Of a DNA stretch of 64,000 nt, positions 29,113 to 38,019 are shown piece by piece. The position numbers and the translations under genes were made by a program. Source of the stretch: Spartinivicinus ruber (GTDB lineage: Bacteria; Pseudomonadota; Gammaproteobacteria; Pseudomonadales; Zooshikellaceae); assembly GCF_011009015.1 (NCBI RefSeq), contig NZ_CP048878.1, positions 1,773,001 through 1,837,000 of the forward strand. Direction: 5' to 3'. The notes beneath the pieces are model-generated. The model was not told where the DNA came from, did not search any database, and saw only the letters and a list, made by a program, of their open reading frames with translations. Every line of letters starts with the position of its first letter. Position 1 is the stretch's first letter.

Positions 29113-30225
29113 TTAAGTCTGGGCTTTGGCAGTCGCTAGATGATTATCCCATGCAAGGTGAGAAAAGCGCTGTAAGGATAGGGGGGACAGTGAGCCTTGT
29201 TGGCATTGCATGATGTGTAATTGACCTAGCCCTGTTGTGATCGCGCATTGATCCAGAGCTGTTGCGACAACCCCAGCCGCATCTGAGACATTAAGGCTGC
29301 TCTTTAATTTTCTGGTACTGAGTTGCCAACTAATTACTCGGTTTGCTCGTGGGCAGGTAACTATTACAGTATCAGCATGATCAAGAATGCAGACACTGGC
29401 GGTATATTGATTCATTTGTAGCCAGGCCAGCTCATCACTTGCCATTGATTTCAGAGGAGAGCCTTGAGCTATTTGGGAGGCGACCAAAGGCTCTATGTCA
29501 GACTGGTCGCCTTGATACTGCATACCGGCAACGACTTGTCCACGCTGAGAAATAGCCAGGTGGCGAATGCTCAACTGATGGTGGACAAAGGTTTGCTGGT
29601 CAACTAACTCACCGGTTTTGATATTGATATGGCTTAAATTGGGGGCCATAGCATCCAAGTTTAGTTTTTTTCTGCCACTTTCTGGACGGGTAAGAATCCC
29701 ACCATTCGCTACCACTAGGGTATTTCCATTAGGGTGAAGCACAAGCTCATGGGGGCCAATACCACCGCTGGCCATTTCACCTAAGCGGGTAAATCGTTGG
29801 GTGTCATAAATGCCAATAACACCAGTACCTTGCTGCCAATTATTCTCCGAACAAAATAGCTGCTTACCATCCTGGCTAAAGACACCATGGCCATAAAAAT
29901 GGCGGTTGGCAGTTGCTTTGATAGTGGCAATGAGCTTGCCTTGTTGCCAATCAACAATATGCACCCGTTGGCCAGGACGGCGGTCAAAAACAGCAATCAA
30001 AGGTTTGACTGAATGGCTGCTGATGGCATGGGCTCTGGCGGGCAGTGGTAATTGCCATAGCGGCTGGTTTGATGTTGGTAAAAAGCCTGCTACTCCATAG
30101 TGATTGGTGCGGTCTTTATAAGCACTGACCAAAAGCGGAGGTGTGCTGTTAGCCCAGCTGAACTGGTTTGTGGCTAAACCGGTACTGCCTGCAATTATAT
30201 TTATCAGAAACTGTCGCCGGTTCAT
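29113..30225 (-). CDS. DUF1513 family protein (iron cluster)
   Basis: A 370-residue exported beta-propeller-like protein of the DUF1513 family. The start at 30225 (MNRRQFLINIIAG) gives a twin-arginine-type signal (NRRQFL plus hydrophobic stretch); the upstream ATGs at 30237-30249 lie inside the preceding gene. GVFSQDGKQLFCSENN, GIGPHELVLHPNGNTLVVANGG and HLAISQRGQVV are repeated propeller-blade-like motifs. In pseudomonads a DUF1513 gene closes the cluster imelysin, DUF1111 protein, imelysin, DUF1513, as here. Its start is 4 bases after the preceding stop, so it is the last gene of an operon. Its exact role is unknown. Confidence 0.82.
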   Translation of the reverse strand: MNRRQFLINIIAGSTGLATNQFSWANSTPPLLVSAYKDRTNHYGVAGFLPTSNQPLWQLPLPARAHAISSHSVKPLIAVFDRRPGQRVHIVDWQQGKLIATIKATANRHFYGHGVFSQDGKQLFCSENNWQQGTGVIGIYDTQRFTRLGEMASGGIGPHELVLHPNGNTLVVANGGILTRPESGRKKLNLDAMAPNLSHINIKTGELVDQQTFVHHQLSIRHLAISQRGQVVAGMQYQGDQSDIEPLVASQIAQGSPLKSMASDELAWLQMNQYTASVCILDHADTVIVTCPRANRVISWQLSTRKLKSSLNVSDAAGVVATALDQCAITTGLGQLHIMQCQQGSLSPLSLQRFSHLAWDNHLATAKAQT

Positions 30226-30229
30226 AAAG

Positions 30230-31303
30230 TTAATCTCCATCATTAGCATTAAAGCTAATGATTACCCCTAACTTGTCGGGTAATTGTTGGCCGAGCAGTT
30301 GTTGTAGCTGCTTTAGATCTTTAGCTAGTTGAGTCGGTAGGTTTAACTGCTGCTGTTTTAGTAACATAAAAAGCGGTTGTTTAAATTGATCAAGCTGCTT
30401 AAAGGTAAGACTGAACTGCTGATCGATTTGCTGTGCTAACACTTGTCCTTGGTCTTTTTTCAACAGCAGTGGTTTTAGTTGGACCTGGTAGAGTTGTTCA
30501 ATGCTAACCAGGTTGCTTTTGATGTTTTCGATTGAATGCTGACTACGCCAAGACTCTGCAAAATAAGGATTAGCTTTTTGTTTGCCCAACGGCATAACCA
30601 ACTTTTTATGACTGCGCTCAATGAGTGTGGCAATACCATTCAGTAATTGACTGATATTATCTTCTGTGGATTGCTTAGTGGTTATTGTTTCAACTTGCCA
30701 GCGTTGTTCAAGTAGTTTGCTATTAGCGAGTAAATTGGCGCTAATACTCGTTAGCATCTGACAGTGTTGAAGACTCTGGGTGACTTGTTGGTTAGATGTC
30801 AGTTGTGGGTCAAACAATAAGTATTCACCAGCGCTTAACCCTTGCACTAACACACTAGACTCTTTGATCGCTGTAGGAGTAATAGTTTTAGGCTGTGGAT
30901 GAGCAGTTAAAAAACCTTCCACTTTACGCTTGATCAGGTTTTTTTTGTCTGGCCAAAATTGGAACCGCCAAGCCATATTATCTTGCTGGACTGGGCCAAA
31001 ATTAATCACTTCAGCAGCCATCCAGCTATTCATCAATTGTCGCCAATGCCTCTGAGCTGTTGCTAACTTTGCTGTTGAAGGTGACTGGCACAACTGTTGT
31101 GTTGATTGCTCGAAATAATTAGCTGCATTAGCAAGTTGCTGGTAAAGCCCGGATACCTGTTGATGCAAACTGTTGGTTGTTGGCGGTGGAGGGGATTCGG
31201 CTGAGGCCACATTGCTCAGCCAATAGCTGTTACTAGAGGCAATGAGCAATGTTGTTAGGAGGTAGGTTTTTGTTAAGACAGAAGAACGTTGTGTAAAGTT
31301 CAT
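30230..31303 (-). CDS. Imelysin family (peptidase M75-like) periplasmic protein
   Basis: A 357-residue secreted protein of the imelysin/insulin-cleaving membrane peptidase family, linked to iron uptake. A signal peptide covers about 1-34. The imelysin helical bundle shows WRQLMNSWMAAEVINFGPVQ in the first half and a VQGLSAGEYLLFD block where the family has its GxHxxE-type motif; the motif His is Gly-Glu context here, so metal or peptidase activity is doubtful. It lies between the DUF1111 gene (16 bases upstream) and the DUF1513 gene. Confidence 0.82.
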   Translation of the reverse strand: MNFTQRSSVLTKTYLLTTLLIASSNSYWLSNVASAESPPPPTTNSLHQQVSGLYQQLANAANYFEQSTQQLCQSPSTAKLATAQRHWRQLMNSWMAAEVINFGPVQQDNMAWRFQFWPDKKNLIKRKVEGFLTAHPQPKTITPTAIKESSVLVQGLSAGEYLLFDPQLTSNQQVTQSLQHCQMLTSISANLLANSKLLEQRWQVETITTKQSTEDNISQLLNGIATLIERSHKKLVMPLGKQKANPYFAESWRSQHSIENIKSNLVSIEQLYQVQLKPLLLKKDQGQVLAQQIDQQFSLTFKQLDQFKQPLFMLLKQQQLNLPTQLAKDLKQLQQLLGQQLPDKLGVIISFNANDGD

Positions 31304-31319
31304 ATCGGTATCTTAAAAA

Positions 31320-32744
31320 TTACAGTGAATTGAGAAATGCGATTAATGCTTGTCGATCTTGTTTGGCCATTTTGAGTACCTGCTGCTTAGCCGGCTCAGC
31401 TTCGCCACCGTGCCAGAGAATGGCTTCCAGCAGGTTACGGGCTCGACCATCATGTAAAAACTGGGTATGGCCATTTACGGCTTGGGTCAAGCCAATACCC
31501 CACAAGGGTGGTGTACGCCATTCTTTGCCACTGGCTAAAAACTCTGGGCGATGATCAGCCAACCCTTCCCCCATATCATGAAGTAATAAGTCAGCGTATG
31601 GATGAATAACTTGGTTAGACTGCTCTGGTTGGTTTTTCAGTTCAGGCGTTTTAAACTGAGTAATATGGCAACTGCTGCACTGAGCTTGCTCGAATAACCT
31701 TTCACCTTTTTTTACCATAGGGTCATTTAGGTTACGGCGAGCAGGTACTGCTAAGTTTTGTGAGTAAAACTCAACAAACTTCAAAATTTTATCTTCCACT
31801 TCCGGGTTGCCGCCCGTTGCCGCTTTTTGACAGGTGGTTTGTTTTGCAGTGCAGTCAGTGGCTGGAAAAAGCTTAGAAGTAATACCAATGTCACCATTAA
31901 ATGCGGCAGCATTTTGTTGCATCAGTGATGGTTGTCCTGCTTTCCAGCCAAACCGGCCTAAGACAGTTTTTTCTTTGGCTTTGTCCCAGACCTGATTGGC
32001 TTTGCCGGAAATACCGTCATTGTTACTATCCTCGGGGTCTGCATTGGCCAGAATATCAGCGGCTGAAATAGCTTCTAATAAACCTAAGCCAATCATTGGA
32101 GGGGCTACCCGGGCAGAGAATAATGTGTCTTTTTGCATGGGGCCGTAGTTAAGCCCTGTAATTGTTAAGTTAGGCTTGCGTAAAGTGACGGTTTCTCCAT
32201 CAGCAAACTTGACGGTGACAGGTGTATACTCAATATTCACCTTACCTTCTTCGGGTACTCCCGGCACCCCAAAATCTTGGAGTTGACCACCGTAGGTTGG
32301 CTCAGGGATTACTCCCGAATATTTTAGTTGTTGTTTTTCTTCTGTAGTTTTGGCTGGAACGCTGAGCCTGACGAGTAAGGACACGGCAACATCTTCTAGG
32401 TTAGCAGGAGGATGACCTCGACCATCTTTAATATGGCAGTTTTGACAACCATTGGTGTTAAAAACAGGACCTAAACCATCGCGTGCGGTAGTGGTTGATG
32501 GGGCAATCACCCAAGGGTTGCGAAAAAAACTATTACCGACACTAAAATCCAACTTGCGGCTCAGCGGCATATTGGCAGAGGGAAGGGAGAATGCGTTATG
32601 TGTCGTATTAAATACTGTGGCAGTACCACCGGATAGGGCTTTGTTTTTTTGCGCTGCTACTTTCTCACTATCATCGGCAAATGCAGGCAACACAAAAAAG
32701 CAGGCGACTAATGTTTTGAGTAGTTTTCCCATAGGCTTAATCAT
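31320..32744 (-). CDS. Di-haem DUF1111 protein (thiol oxidoreductase-like)
   Basis: A 474-residue periplasmic c-type cytochrome-like protein of the DUF1111 / di-haem oxidoreductase family. The start at 32744 is fixed by AGGAAG six bases upstream; the longer frame to 32792 has no such site. A signal peptide ends near VLPAFA. Two CxxCH haem sites are seen: CQNCHIKDGRG in the N-terminal half and CSSCHITQF in the C-terminal half. HDGRARNLLEAILWHGGEAE near the end is a family hallmark. It pairs with imelysins in iron-regulated clusters, where it may change the redox state of iron; this is inferred. Confidence 0.87.
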   Translation of the reverse strand: MIKPMGKLLKTLVACFFVLPAFADDSEKVAAQKNKALSGGTATVFNTTHNAFSLPSANMPLSRKLDFSVGNSFFRNPWVIAPSTTTARDGLGPVFNTNGCQNCHIKDGRGHPPANLEDVAVSLLVRLSVPAKTTEEKQQLKYSGVIPEPTYGGQLQDFGVPGVPEEGKVNIEYTPVTVKFADGETVTLRKPNLTITGLNYGPMQKDTLFSARVAPPMIGLGLLEAISAADILANADPEDSNNDGISGKANQVWDKAKEKTVLGRFGWKAGQPSLMQQNAAAFNGDIGITSKLFPATDCTAKQTTCQKAATGGNPEVEDKILKFVEFYSQNLAVPARRNLNDPMVKKGERLFEQAQCSSCHITQFKTPELKNQPEQSNQVIHPYADLLLHDMGEGLADHRPEFLASGKEWRTPPLWGIGLTQAVNGHTQFLHDGRARNLLEAILWHGGEAEPAKQQVLKMAKQDRQALIAFLNSL

Positions 32745-33048
32745 CAAAAACTTCCTAAAAATAAAACAAAATAATGGAATATGTTGTAACAACGCCTATG
32801 AGTGCGTTTTAGCTCTATGTTTGAGGGATTATATTTTTTCAGGCGGTCAATGAGTAGTTGTTTTTAAGATTAAATTTTTAGCCATTGCTTTGCTTGTAGA
32901 TGTATCAGAGCTTCCTAACTAAAAAGTTAAGGTTGTTGCAAAGTTAGCAAATATGAAATAACAGGCGATGAATAGCCTGTTATTCCTAGACTTATTTTTA
33001 ACAACCTTTCGAGATGATCTAGCAGGATACTCTGTAGCTAATTAACAA
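32745..33048. other. Gap inside the iron cluster
   Basis: 304 bases between the second imelysin gene and the DUF1111 gene on the same strand. It holds the hairpin listed at 32957-32984. I see no second Fur box and no open frame. The downstream genes may have their own promoter. Confidence 0.4.
32957..32984 (-). terminator. Hairpin between imelysin and DUF1111 genes
   Basis: AATAACAGGC (32957-32966) pairs perfectly with GCCTGTTATT (32975-32984) around an 8-base loop. Read on the minus strand it lies 64 bases after the imelysin stop and is followed by a moderately T-rich tail. It could be a partial terminator that lowers expression of the downstream genes. Confidence 0.45.
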
Positions 33049-34368
33049 TTATTTAAACTCATGATCCGCTGTATCAGGGCTCAAGTTGCTGATTCCTACT
33101 AAGTTGGCTGCCATTTCAATAGCTGATGTTTCTGCAACCAAGGCTTTAATGGCATTTTGTGGGATTTTGTTGCCTTCTTTGTTGTTGGCTGCAATTAACT
33201 GGTCAAAAGCTACACCATTATTAGCAGAATCGACCATTGCTTGGAGTGCTTGCTCTGTTTTACTAAATGCACTGGCGATTGCTTTTGCTTTATTAGTATC
33301 TTTTTGTTTAACCAGGTCAGCTAAGCTTGGGCCTGTTAATACTGAGCCATCAACTCGCTTGTATTCACCAAAATAAATATTTTTTACGCCGAGTCCATTG
33401 TAATAGTGGGAATTATGAGTGTTATCACTGAAACAGTCATGCTCATCTTCTGGAGAATTAGCTTCTAAAGCCACTTTGATTCGCTCACCAGCTAATTCAC
33501 CTAAGGCTAAACTACCCATACCAAAAAACATTTTACGCAAACCATCTTCTGGTTTGTTACTTAGTAATTGTTGACGATAATTATTGGCGGCATCCGGAGC
33601 CCATTGTTTGACCATGGTTTCCAGATCATCGACTAAGAGTTGAGCGGCGACTTTTAGGTATTGGCCACGACGCTCACAATTACCGTTAGTACACGGTTTT
33701 CCTTTGGCATAGTCAGTAGCAGGGCGTTTACCCGCACCGGCATTGGTGCCATTTAAATCCTGACCCCATAACAGAAATTCAATGGCGTGGTAGCCGCTAG
33801 CCACGTTGGCTTCTGAACCACCTAACTCGTTTAAGTCAGCTAATAATTTAGGCGTCAACTTGCTTACATCTAGTGAGTTATTGCCGATTTTTAAAGTGGT
33901 GTTGGCGATGATATTGGCTTTGGCGCCTTCATTGCCTAATTCATGCTCATAGCTGCTATCAACATAATCAACTAAACCTTCATCTAAAGGCCAGGCATTT
34001 ACTTGACCTTCCCAGTCATCAACAATGGCATTGCCAAAACGAAATACTTCAGTTTGCTGGTAAGGAACACGTGCGGCAAGCCAGGCTTGCTTGGCTTTAG
34101 TTAAATTAACTTCAGAAGGTGAGTTAAGAAATGCATCAATGGCTTGTTGTAATGCTTTAGCTGTAGTCAAGCTGTCAAAATAGTTTGCATAGGCAATATC
34201 AGCATAGTGTTTAACCACAGCTGCTGGTGTAGCTTGCACTTTAGTTGAAATAGAGGCTGTTGATACGGCAGTAGTTGCTTGAGGTTGATTGGCGTTTGCA
34301 TAAGAAACCAGGGTAACACTGGCTAAAGCGCAAGCTAATAGATGACGGGCAAAACCTGCTGACTGCAT
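33049..34368 (-). CDS. Imelysin family iron-regulated protein (peptidase M75, IrpA/ICMP-like)
   Basis: A 439-residue secreted protein. The signal peptide covers about 1-26 (ending SYANA-N). The imelysin domain shows AWLAARVPYQQTEVFRFGN, GQVNAWPLDEGLVDYVD and the signature SGYHAIEFLLWGQD, which holds the conserved HxxE pair. CTNGNCERRGQYLK and DCFSDNTHNSHYYNGL with conserved Cys and His follow. Such proteins are induced by iron starvation and lie in the outer or inner membrane periphery. A very good Fur box lies 184 bases upstream. First gene of the iron cluster. Confidence 0.9.
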   Translation of the reverse strand: MQSAGFARHLLACALASVTLVSYANANQPQATTAVSTASISTKVQATPAAVVKHYADIAYANYFDSLTTAKALQQAIDAFLNSPSEVNLTKAKQAWLAARVPYQQTEVFRFGNAIVDDWEGQVNAWPLDEGLVDYVDSSYEHELGNEGAKANIIANTTLKIGNNSLDVSKLTPKLLADLNELGGSEANVASGYHAIEFLLWGQDLNGTNAGAGKRPATDYAKGKPCTNGNCERRGQYLKVAAQLLVDDLETMVKQWAPDAANNYRQQLLSNKPEDGLRKMFFGMGSLALGELAGERIKVALEANSPEDEHDCFSDNTHNSHYYNGLGVKNIYFGEYKRVDGSVLTGPSLADLVKQKDTNKAKAIASAFSKTEQALQAMVDSANNGVAFDQLIAANNKEGNKIPQNAIKALVAETSAIEMAANLVGISNLSPDTADHEFK

Positions 34369-34735
34369 TTACTTTTACTCCTAACGTATGGACTTTGCGT
34401 ATTTAGTGTTAGGGCCTGCTGATGTTATTTGCATTGCAACATTTGATGGCCATAACCAGCCATGACTAAAAATAGTAATGACTTAAATTTGTGTTCATTT
34501 ATCCAACTTGCGTGTTGCGATCTTTACGGTAAGTTGAATAAGATTGCTGATTATAATGATAATACTTATCAGTTAAAAGTGAAGGGATGGTGCTACCAGA
34601 ATATTTCATCGGATACCAAATATCCTGACGAGTGACAGAATACTATATTAACGGGTAATAAATAATAGTGGGCTTATTACAAATAATTACTATTAGCTAG
34701 TCAAAATGGCTACTGAGGGCTGGCCTCAATGTGGG
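34369..34735. other. Intergenic region with the Fur box
   Basis: Between the imelysin start and the end of the GGDEF/EAL gene, both on the minus strand. It contains the Fur box listed separately. I see no other structured element. Confidence 0.45.
34552..34570 (-). promoter_or_regulatory. Fur box of the imelysin iron cluster
   Basis: TATAATGATAATACTTATC matches the Fur consensus GATAATGATAATCATTATC at 16 of 19 positions. It lies about 180 bases before the imelysin start at 34368, in a promoter-like AT-rich stretch. Iron-replete Fur would be expected to repress the whole cluster. Confidence 0.75.
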
Positions 34736-36775
34736 TTAAGCTGCTTTGTAGTTTTTTTTTATGAACTGTTGAAACTGTTCTTCAGATACGGGTTTACTGT
34801 AATAATAACCTTGACCTTCCTGACAGCCTTGCTCAATGATGTAGGCTTCCTGCTCAACAGTTTCAACACCCTCTGCAATAACACTGAGATTTAAGCTCTT
34901 GCTTAGTTGAATAATGGCTCGAACAATCGTGGCATTTTCTTCGTCTTCTAAGACATCCTGAACAAAGCTTTTATCGATTTTGATTTTGTCGAAGGGAAGT
35001 TTTTTCAGGTAACTTAGTGATGAATAGCCAGTTCCAAAGTCATCAATGGCAATCATCACTCCTGAACGTTTGATGCTGTTGAGTTTAGCTGCAGCCATGG
35101 AAAGGTCTTCCATAATGCCGGTTTCAGTCACTTCTAATTCCAAACAGTGGGGCGGGATATTATTTTTTTGGATAGTATCTGCAATTAGGGTCTCGATTTT
35201 TTCATGGCGAAGTTGCACGGCGGATAGGTTAACGGCTATCCGGAAATCTTCAAACCCCTGTTGATGCCAGTTACTTAGCTGTTGGCAAGCCTGGTTTAAT
35301 ACCCATTCACCAATATCAATAATGGTATTGCTTTTTTCGGCTAAGGGAATAAACAGGTCAGGTGAAATAAATCCTTTATCTGGGTGTATCCATCTAATTA
35401 ATGCCTCAGCACCTGCAACTCGTCCAGTTAGGTAAGACACTTGGGGTTGGAAGACGAGGTGTAGCTCTTCGTTTTCCAAGGCTTTTTGTAGGTCTTTTTC
35501 TAACTGACGGCGTACCCGCATTTCAGTATCAACACTCGCAATATAAAACTGGAAGCGATTCTGGCTGCGAGCTTTGGCTAAAGTCATGGTTTGTTCAGCT
35601 TTTTGTAGTAATTTTTCAGGATTATTGCCATCTTCAGGGTAGAGGGTAATCCCCATGGTTGAACGGATTGAGATAGGAATGTTGTTAATGACAAAGGGTT
35701 CTTCAAGGTCATTGAGGATTTGTTGAGCGAGTTCAGCGGCCTCATAGGGTTGGTCGATATCATCCTGAATGATGGCAAATTGATCCCCGCCCAGTCGTCC
35801 CACTGCTTTAACTTTGTGGTGCTGATTTCGTAGGCGATCAGCAAGCGCCATCAAAATATGGTCACCGACTTTATAGGTAAATTGCTCGTTAACCCCTTTG
35901 AAATCATCAATGCCACAACAAAGCACTGCTACTGACTTATTGCGGGCGCTGGCTTCTTGCAGAATTTGTTGTAACTCTTTTTGTAACATGACTCGGTTAG
36001 GTAATCCGGTCAAAAAGTCATATTGGGCCAACCGCAATACATGGGCTTCTGCCTTTTGCCTCTTGGTGTTATTACGGTCAATAGAGTCTAGCAATTGGTT
36101 GGCTGTTCGAATCCATAGGCCTAACTCATTACTTTCATTGCCTGGCAACATAGGGATCTGTTTTTGGCCGGGCTGATCTGGGTTGATTCTGGATAAGTTA
36201 TCAATGATTCGAGTTAAGGGCTTAGTTAGTAGCCAGGTATAAATGAGATAGAGCACTGTGGCCATTGCAATGGCCCGCAATAACCCTGAAGTAAAGATGA
36301 TGATAGAACGATTGACAAATTCGGAGCCGCTTCGTGCTGTATCGATGGTAATAATCAAATCGCCGTAATACTCACTGTAAGGTAGCCGACCAAATAAGTT
36401 AACTTTGTATGTACGCTCTTTGTTAAAAATTTTATCGGTAAGCCAGCGGTAGGGAGTGTCGATCAATGGGCGACTTTTTTCCGCTAGCATTGGTTCATCG
36501 GGGTGGCCAATGGCTGCATAGCGAATAGAGTTGTTCTCAAATAATCCCTCAACCACTTGAGAAGCCATTTCCTTGTCTAAGCTGTACACCGCCTGGATAG
36601 CGGGATCTCTAACCATAGCGAGCATTGCATAGGCAGAGGTATCGATGGCTTCATCGGCGCTATAGGCGTCATATACAATTTGAGCAAAACTTAATACAAG
36701 TCCAACCAAGCATGCGGAGAGTAAAACGACCCGCAACAGTTTGACTGATAACCTGTTCTGTTTAGCTATAGCCAA
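34736..36775 (-). CDS. GGDEF/EAL c-di-GMP phosphodiesterase with HAMP and periplasmic sensor
   Basis: A 679-residue inner-membrane protein. Membrane segments lie near residues 12-34 and 153-178, with a periplasmic sensor of about 115 residues between them. HAMP is followed by a GGDEF domain whose signature is RLGGDQFAII (Glu replaced by Gln), so cyclase activity is doubtful. The EAL domain (about 425-675) keeps its key residues: GAEALIRW, NLSAVQL, LELEVTETGIM, DDFGTGYSSL, IKIDKSFV and IAEGVET. It should therefore hydrolyse c-di-GMP. The start is a TTG at 36775 with GGGGAAG five bases upstream. The input signal is unknown. Confidence 0.9.
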   Translation of the reverse strand: MAIAKQNRLSVKLLRVVLLSACLVGLVLSFAQIVYDAYSADEAIDTSAYAMLAMVRDPAIQAVYSLDKEMASQVVEGLFENNSIRYAAIGHPDEPMLAEKSRPLIDTPYRWLTDKIFNKERTYKVNLFGRLPYSEYYGDLIITIDTARSGSEFVNRSIIIFTSGLLRAIAMATVLYLIYTWLLTKPLTRIIDNLSRINPDQPGQKQIPMLPGNESNELGLWIRTANQLLDSIDRNNTKRQKAEAHVLRLAQYDFLTGLPNRVMLQKELQQILQEASARNKSVAVLCCGIDDFKGVNEQFTYKVGDHILMALADRLRNQHHKVKAVGRLGGDQFAIIQDDIDQPYEAAELAQQILNDLEEPFVINNIPISIRSTMGITLYPEDGNNPEKLLQKAEQTMTLAKARSQNRFQFYIASVDTEMRVRRQLEKDLQKALENEELHLVFQPQVSYLTGRVAGAEALIRWIHPDKGFISPDLFIPLAEKSNTIIDIGEWVLNQACQQLSNWHQQGFEDFRIAVNLSAVQLRHEKIETLIADTIQKNNIPPHCLELEVTETGIMEDLSMAAAKLNSIKRSGVMIAIDDFGTGYSSLSYLKKLPFDKIKIDKSFVQDVLEDEENATIVRAIIQLSKSLNLSVIAEGVETVEQEAYIIEQGCQEGQGYYYSKPVSEEQFQQFIKKNYKAA

Positions 36776-36966
36776 ATTGACTTCCCCAGGTTATAAGGTC
36801 TATGAGTGCTTTTACCCTACCAGTATGAGAAAAGTTTTAATATTCGTCAAAAATGTTTTTTATTCGGCTTAGAAATAAATAAGTTTTTTTCTTCGATCTA
36901 ATAAATACAGTGAATATTAGCTTTTATTAACGTTGGCTGGAAGCTGCAATTATCAATAAAATTTTG

Positions 36967-36994
36967 TTAAATAGCCATAATAATGGCTATTTAA
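36967..36994 (-). terminator. Terminator-like hairpin after the QueD-like gene
   Basis: TTAAATAGCCAT and ATGGCTATTTAA form a perfect 12-bp stem with a 4-base loop (aata), 12 bases beyond the stop at 37006 on the minus strand. The tail after it is A/T-rich but has no immediate T run. Confidence 0.55.
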
Positions 36995-37005
36995 GTTGCA
37001 GAATT

Positions 37006-37857
37006 TTAAAACTCTGCTATAGCGCCTTTTTTAAATCCTTCAAAGGCATGAACAGTAATTTTATCGTTTGGATAGGCTGTTTTAATAGTGGATGCAATAT
37101 GTTGGGCAATCAGTTCAACAGTACTATCGGTATCGATAAGATAACAGTGAGGTTGGCTAATAATGAGCTCAAAATAACCTTGTTGAGCGGTATAAGCAAA
37201 CTTAAAATAAGCTATGTCATTATCGATAAACTCGCCTGTAATATCTTCTTTAGTACCAATATATATATCGCGAAATTGGTTAGCGTAGTCTTCCTCAAGG
37301 CGTGAATCTGGTTTGTTATTTCGATAAATTTGAATCGCTGAGCGGTGGCCATGCGCGATGCGCTGGCAGCAGCCTTTATGCTTTTTCAAACCATGACTGT
37401 AATGGTAAAAGGGGCCATCAATAGTCTCTGGATATAATTTCAAAGTAATATTATCAACATTATCAGGTAAGACTTGTTTTAAATGTTGCTCTATTACAGG
37501 CGTGACACTGATGGGTGAAATTTCATGGGTATCAATGGTAATAATTGCACTACTGGGGGCATCGCAAGTAATTTTACCGCGGCTTTCTGTGGACAAAGTA
37601 ACATTCATGCGTCCGTGTTCAGCTGCAATATTAATAGCTGGGTGGGTACCGGGTACTAGTAATTTATGGTCAACAAAGTCATCAATTGTTTGTTTAATTG
37701 TCTTTTTTACCTGGCCAAAATCAAACACCATTCCTTCTTCATTCAACTGGCCATCAAGGATGACATCTACCAGCCAGCTTTCACCAACTAAACCTCTAGT
37801 AGGGCAGTAGTAGGAAAAGTCGATAACGGTTAGTTGCTTAACAAATAAAGCAGGCAT
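37006..37857 (-). CDS. Two-domain 6-pyruvoyl-tetrahydropterin synthase / QueD-like protein
   Basis: A 283-residue cytoplasmic protein made of two T-fold units. QueD makes 6-carboxytetrahydropterin from dihydroneopterin triphosphate in queuosine synthesis. In the first unit the zinc-site strand reads FSYYCPTRGLVGESWLVDV without the HGH motif, but GMVFDFGQVKK and DHKLLVPG are intact. In the second unit FYHYSHGLKKHKGCCQRIAHGHRSAI keeps the zinc His residues and a Cys pair, whereas the DH region has become QPHCYLID. The two halves thus look complementary. The family is annotated as 6-carboxytetrahydropterin synthase, but single-domain QueD is about 120 residues, so activity is not assured. Divergent from bioA. 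Confidence 0.75.
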   Translation of the reverse strand: MPALFVKQLTVIDFSYYCPTRGLVGESWLVDVILDGQLNEEGMVFDFGQVKKTIKQTIDDFVDHKLLVPGTHPAINIAAEHGRMNVTLSTESRGKITCDAPSSAIITIDTHEISPISVTPVIEQHLKQVLPDNVDNITLKLYPETIDGPFYHYSHGLKKHKGCCQRIAHGHRSAIQIYRNNKPDSRLEEDYANQFRDIYIGTKEDITGEFIDNDIAYFKFAYTAQQGYFELIISQPHCYLIDTDSTVELIAQHIASTIKTAYPNDKITVHAFEGFKKGAIAEF

Positions 37858-38019
37858 TTTACTTCCTTCTTAGGGAACACATCATTGTGTGTATTGTACT
37901 GTCGTAATGTCGACATCGCCATTTTGGAGGTTGTTGCACTCTCGAATATTTCATAAAGTGGTGAACAATCTGGCATGAGCTTTGATTTTATAAGCATTGA
38001 TTAATCTCGAGTGTGTTTT

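Noticed and set aside
37931-37968. Possible BirA operator upstream of bioA (TTGTTGCAC and GGTGAACAA)
   Set aside because: The half-sites match only partly and the spacing (20 bases) is longer than the usual 14-16, so it is not convincing.
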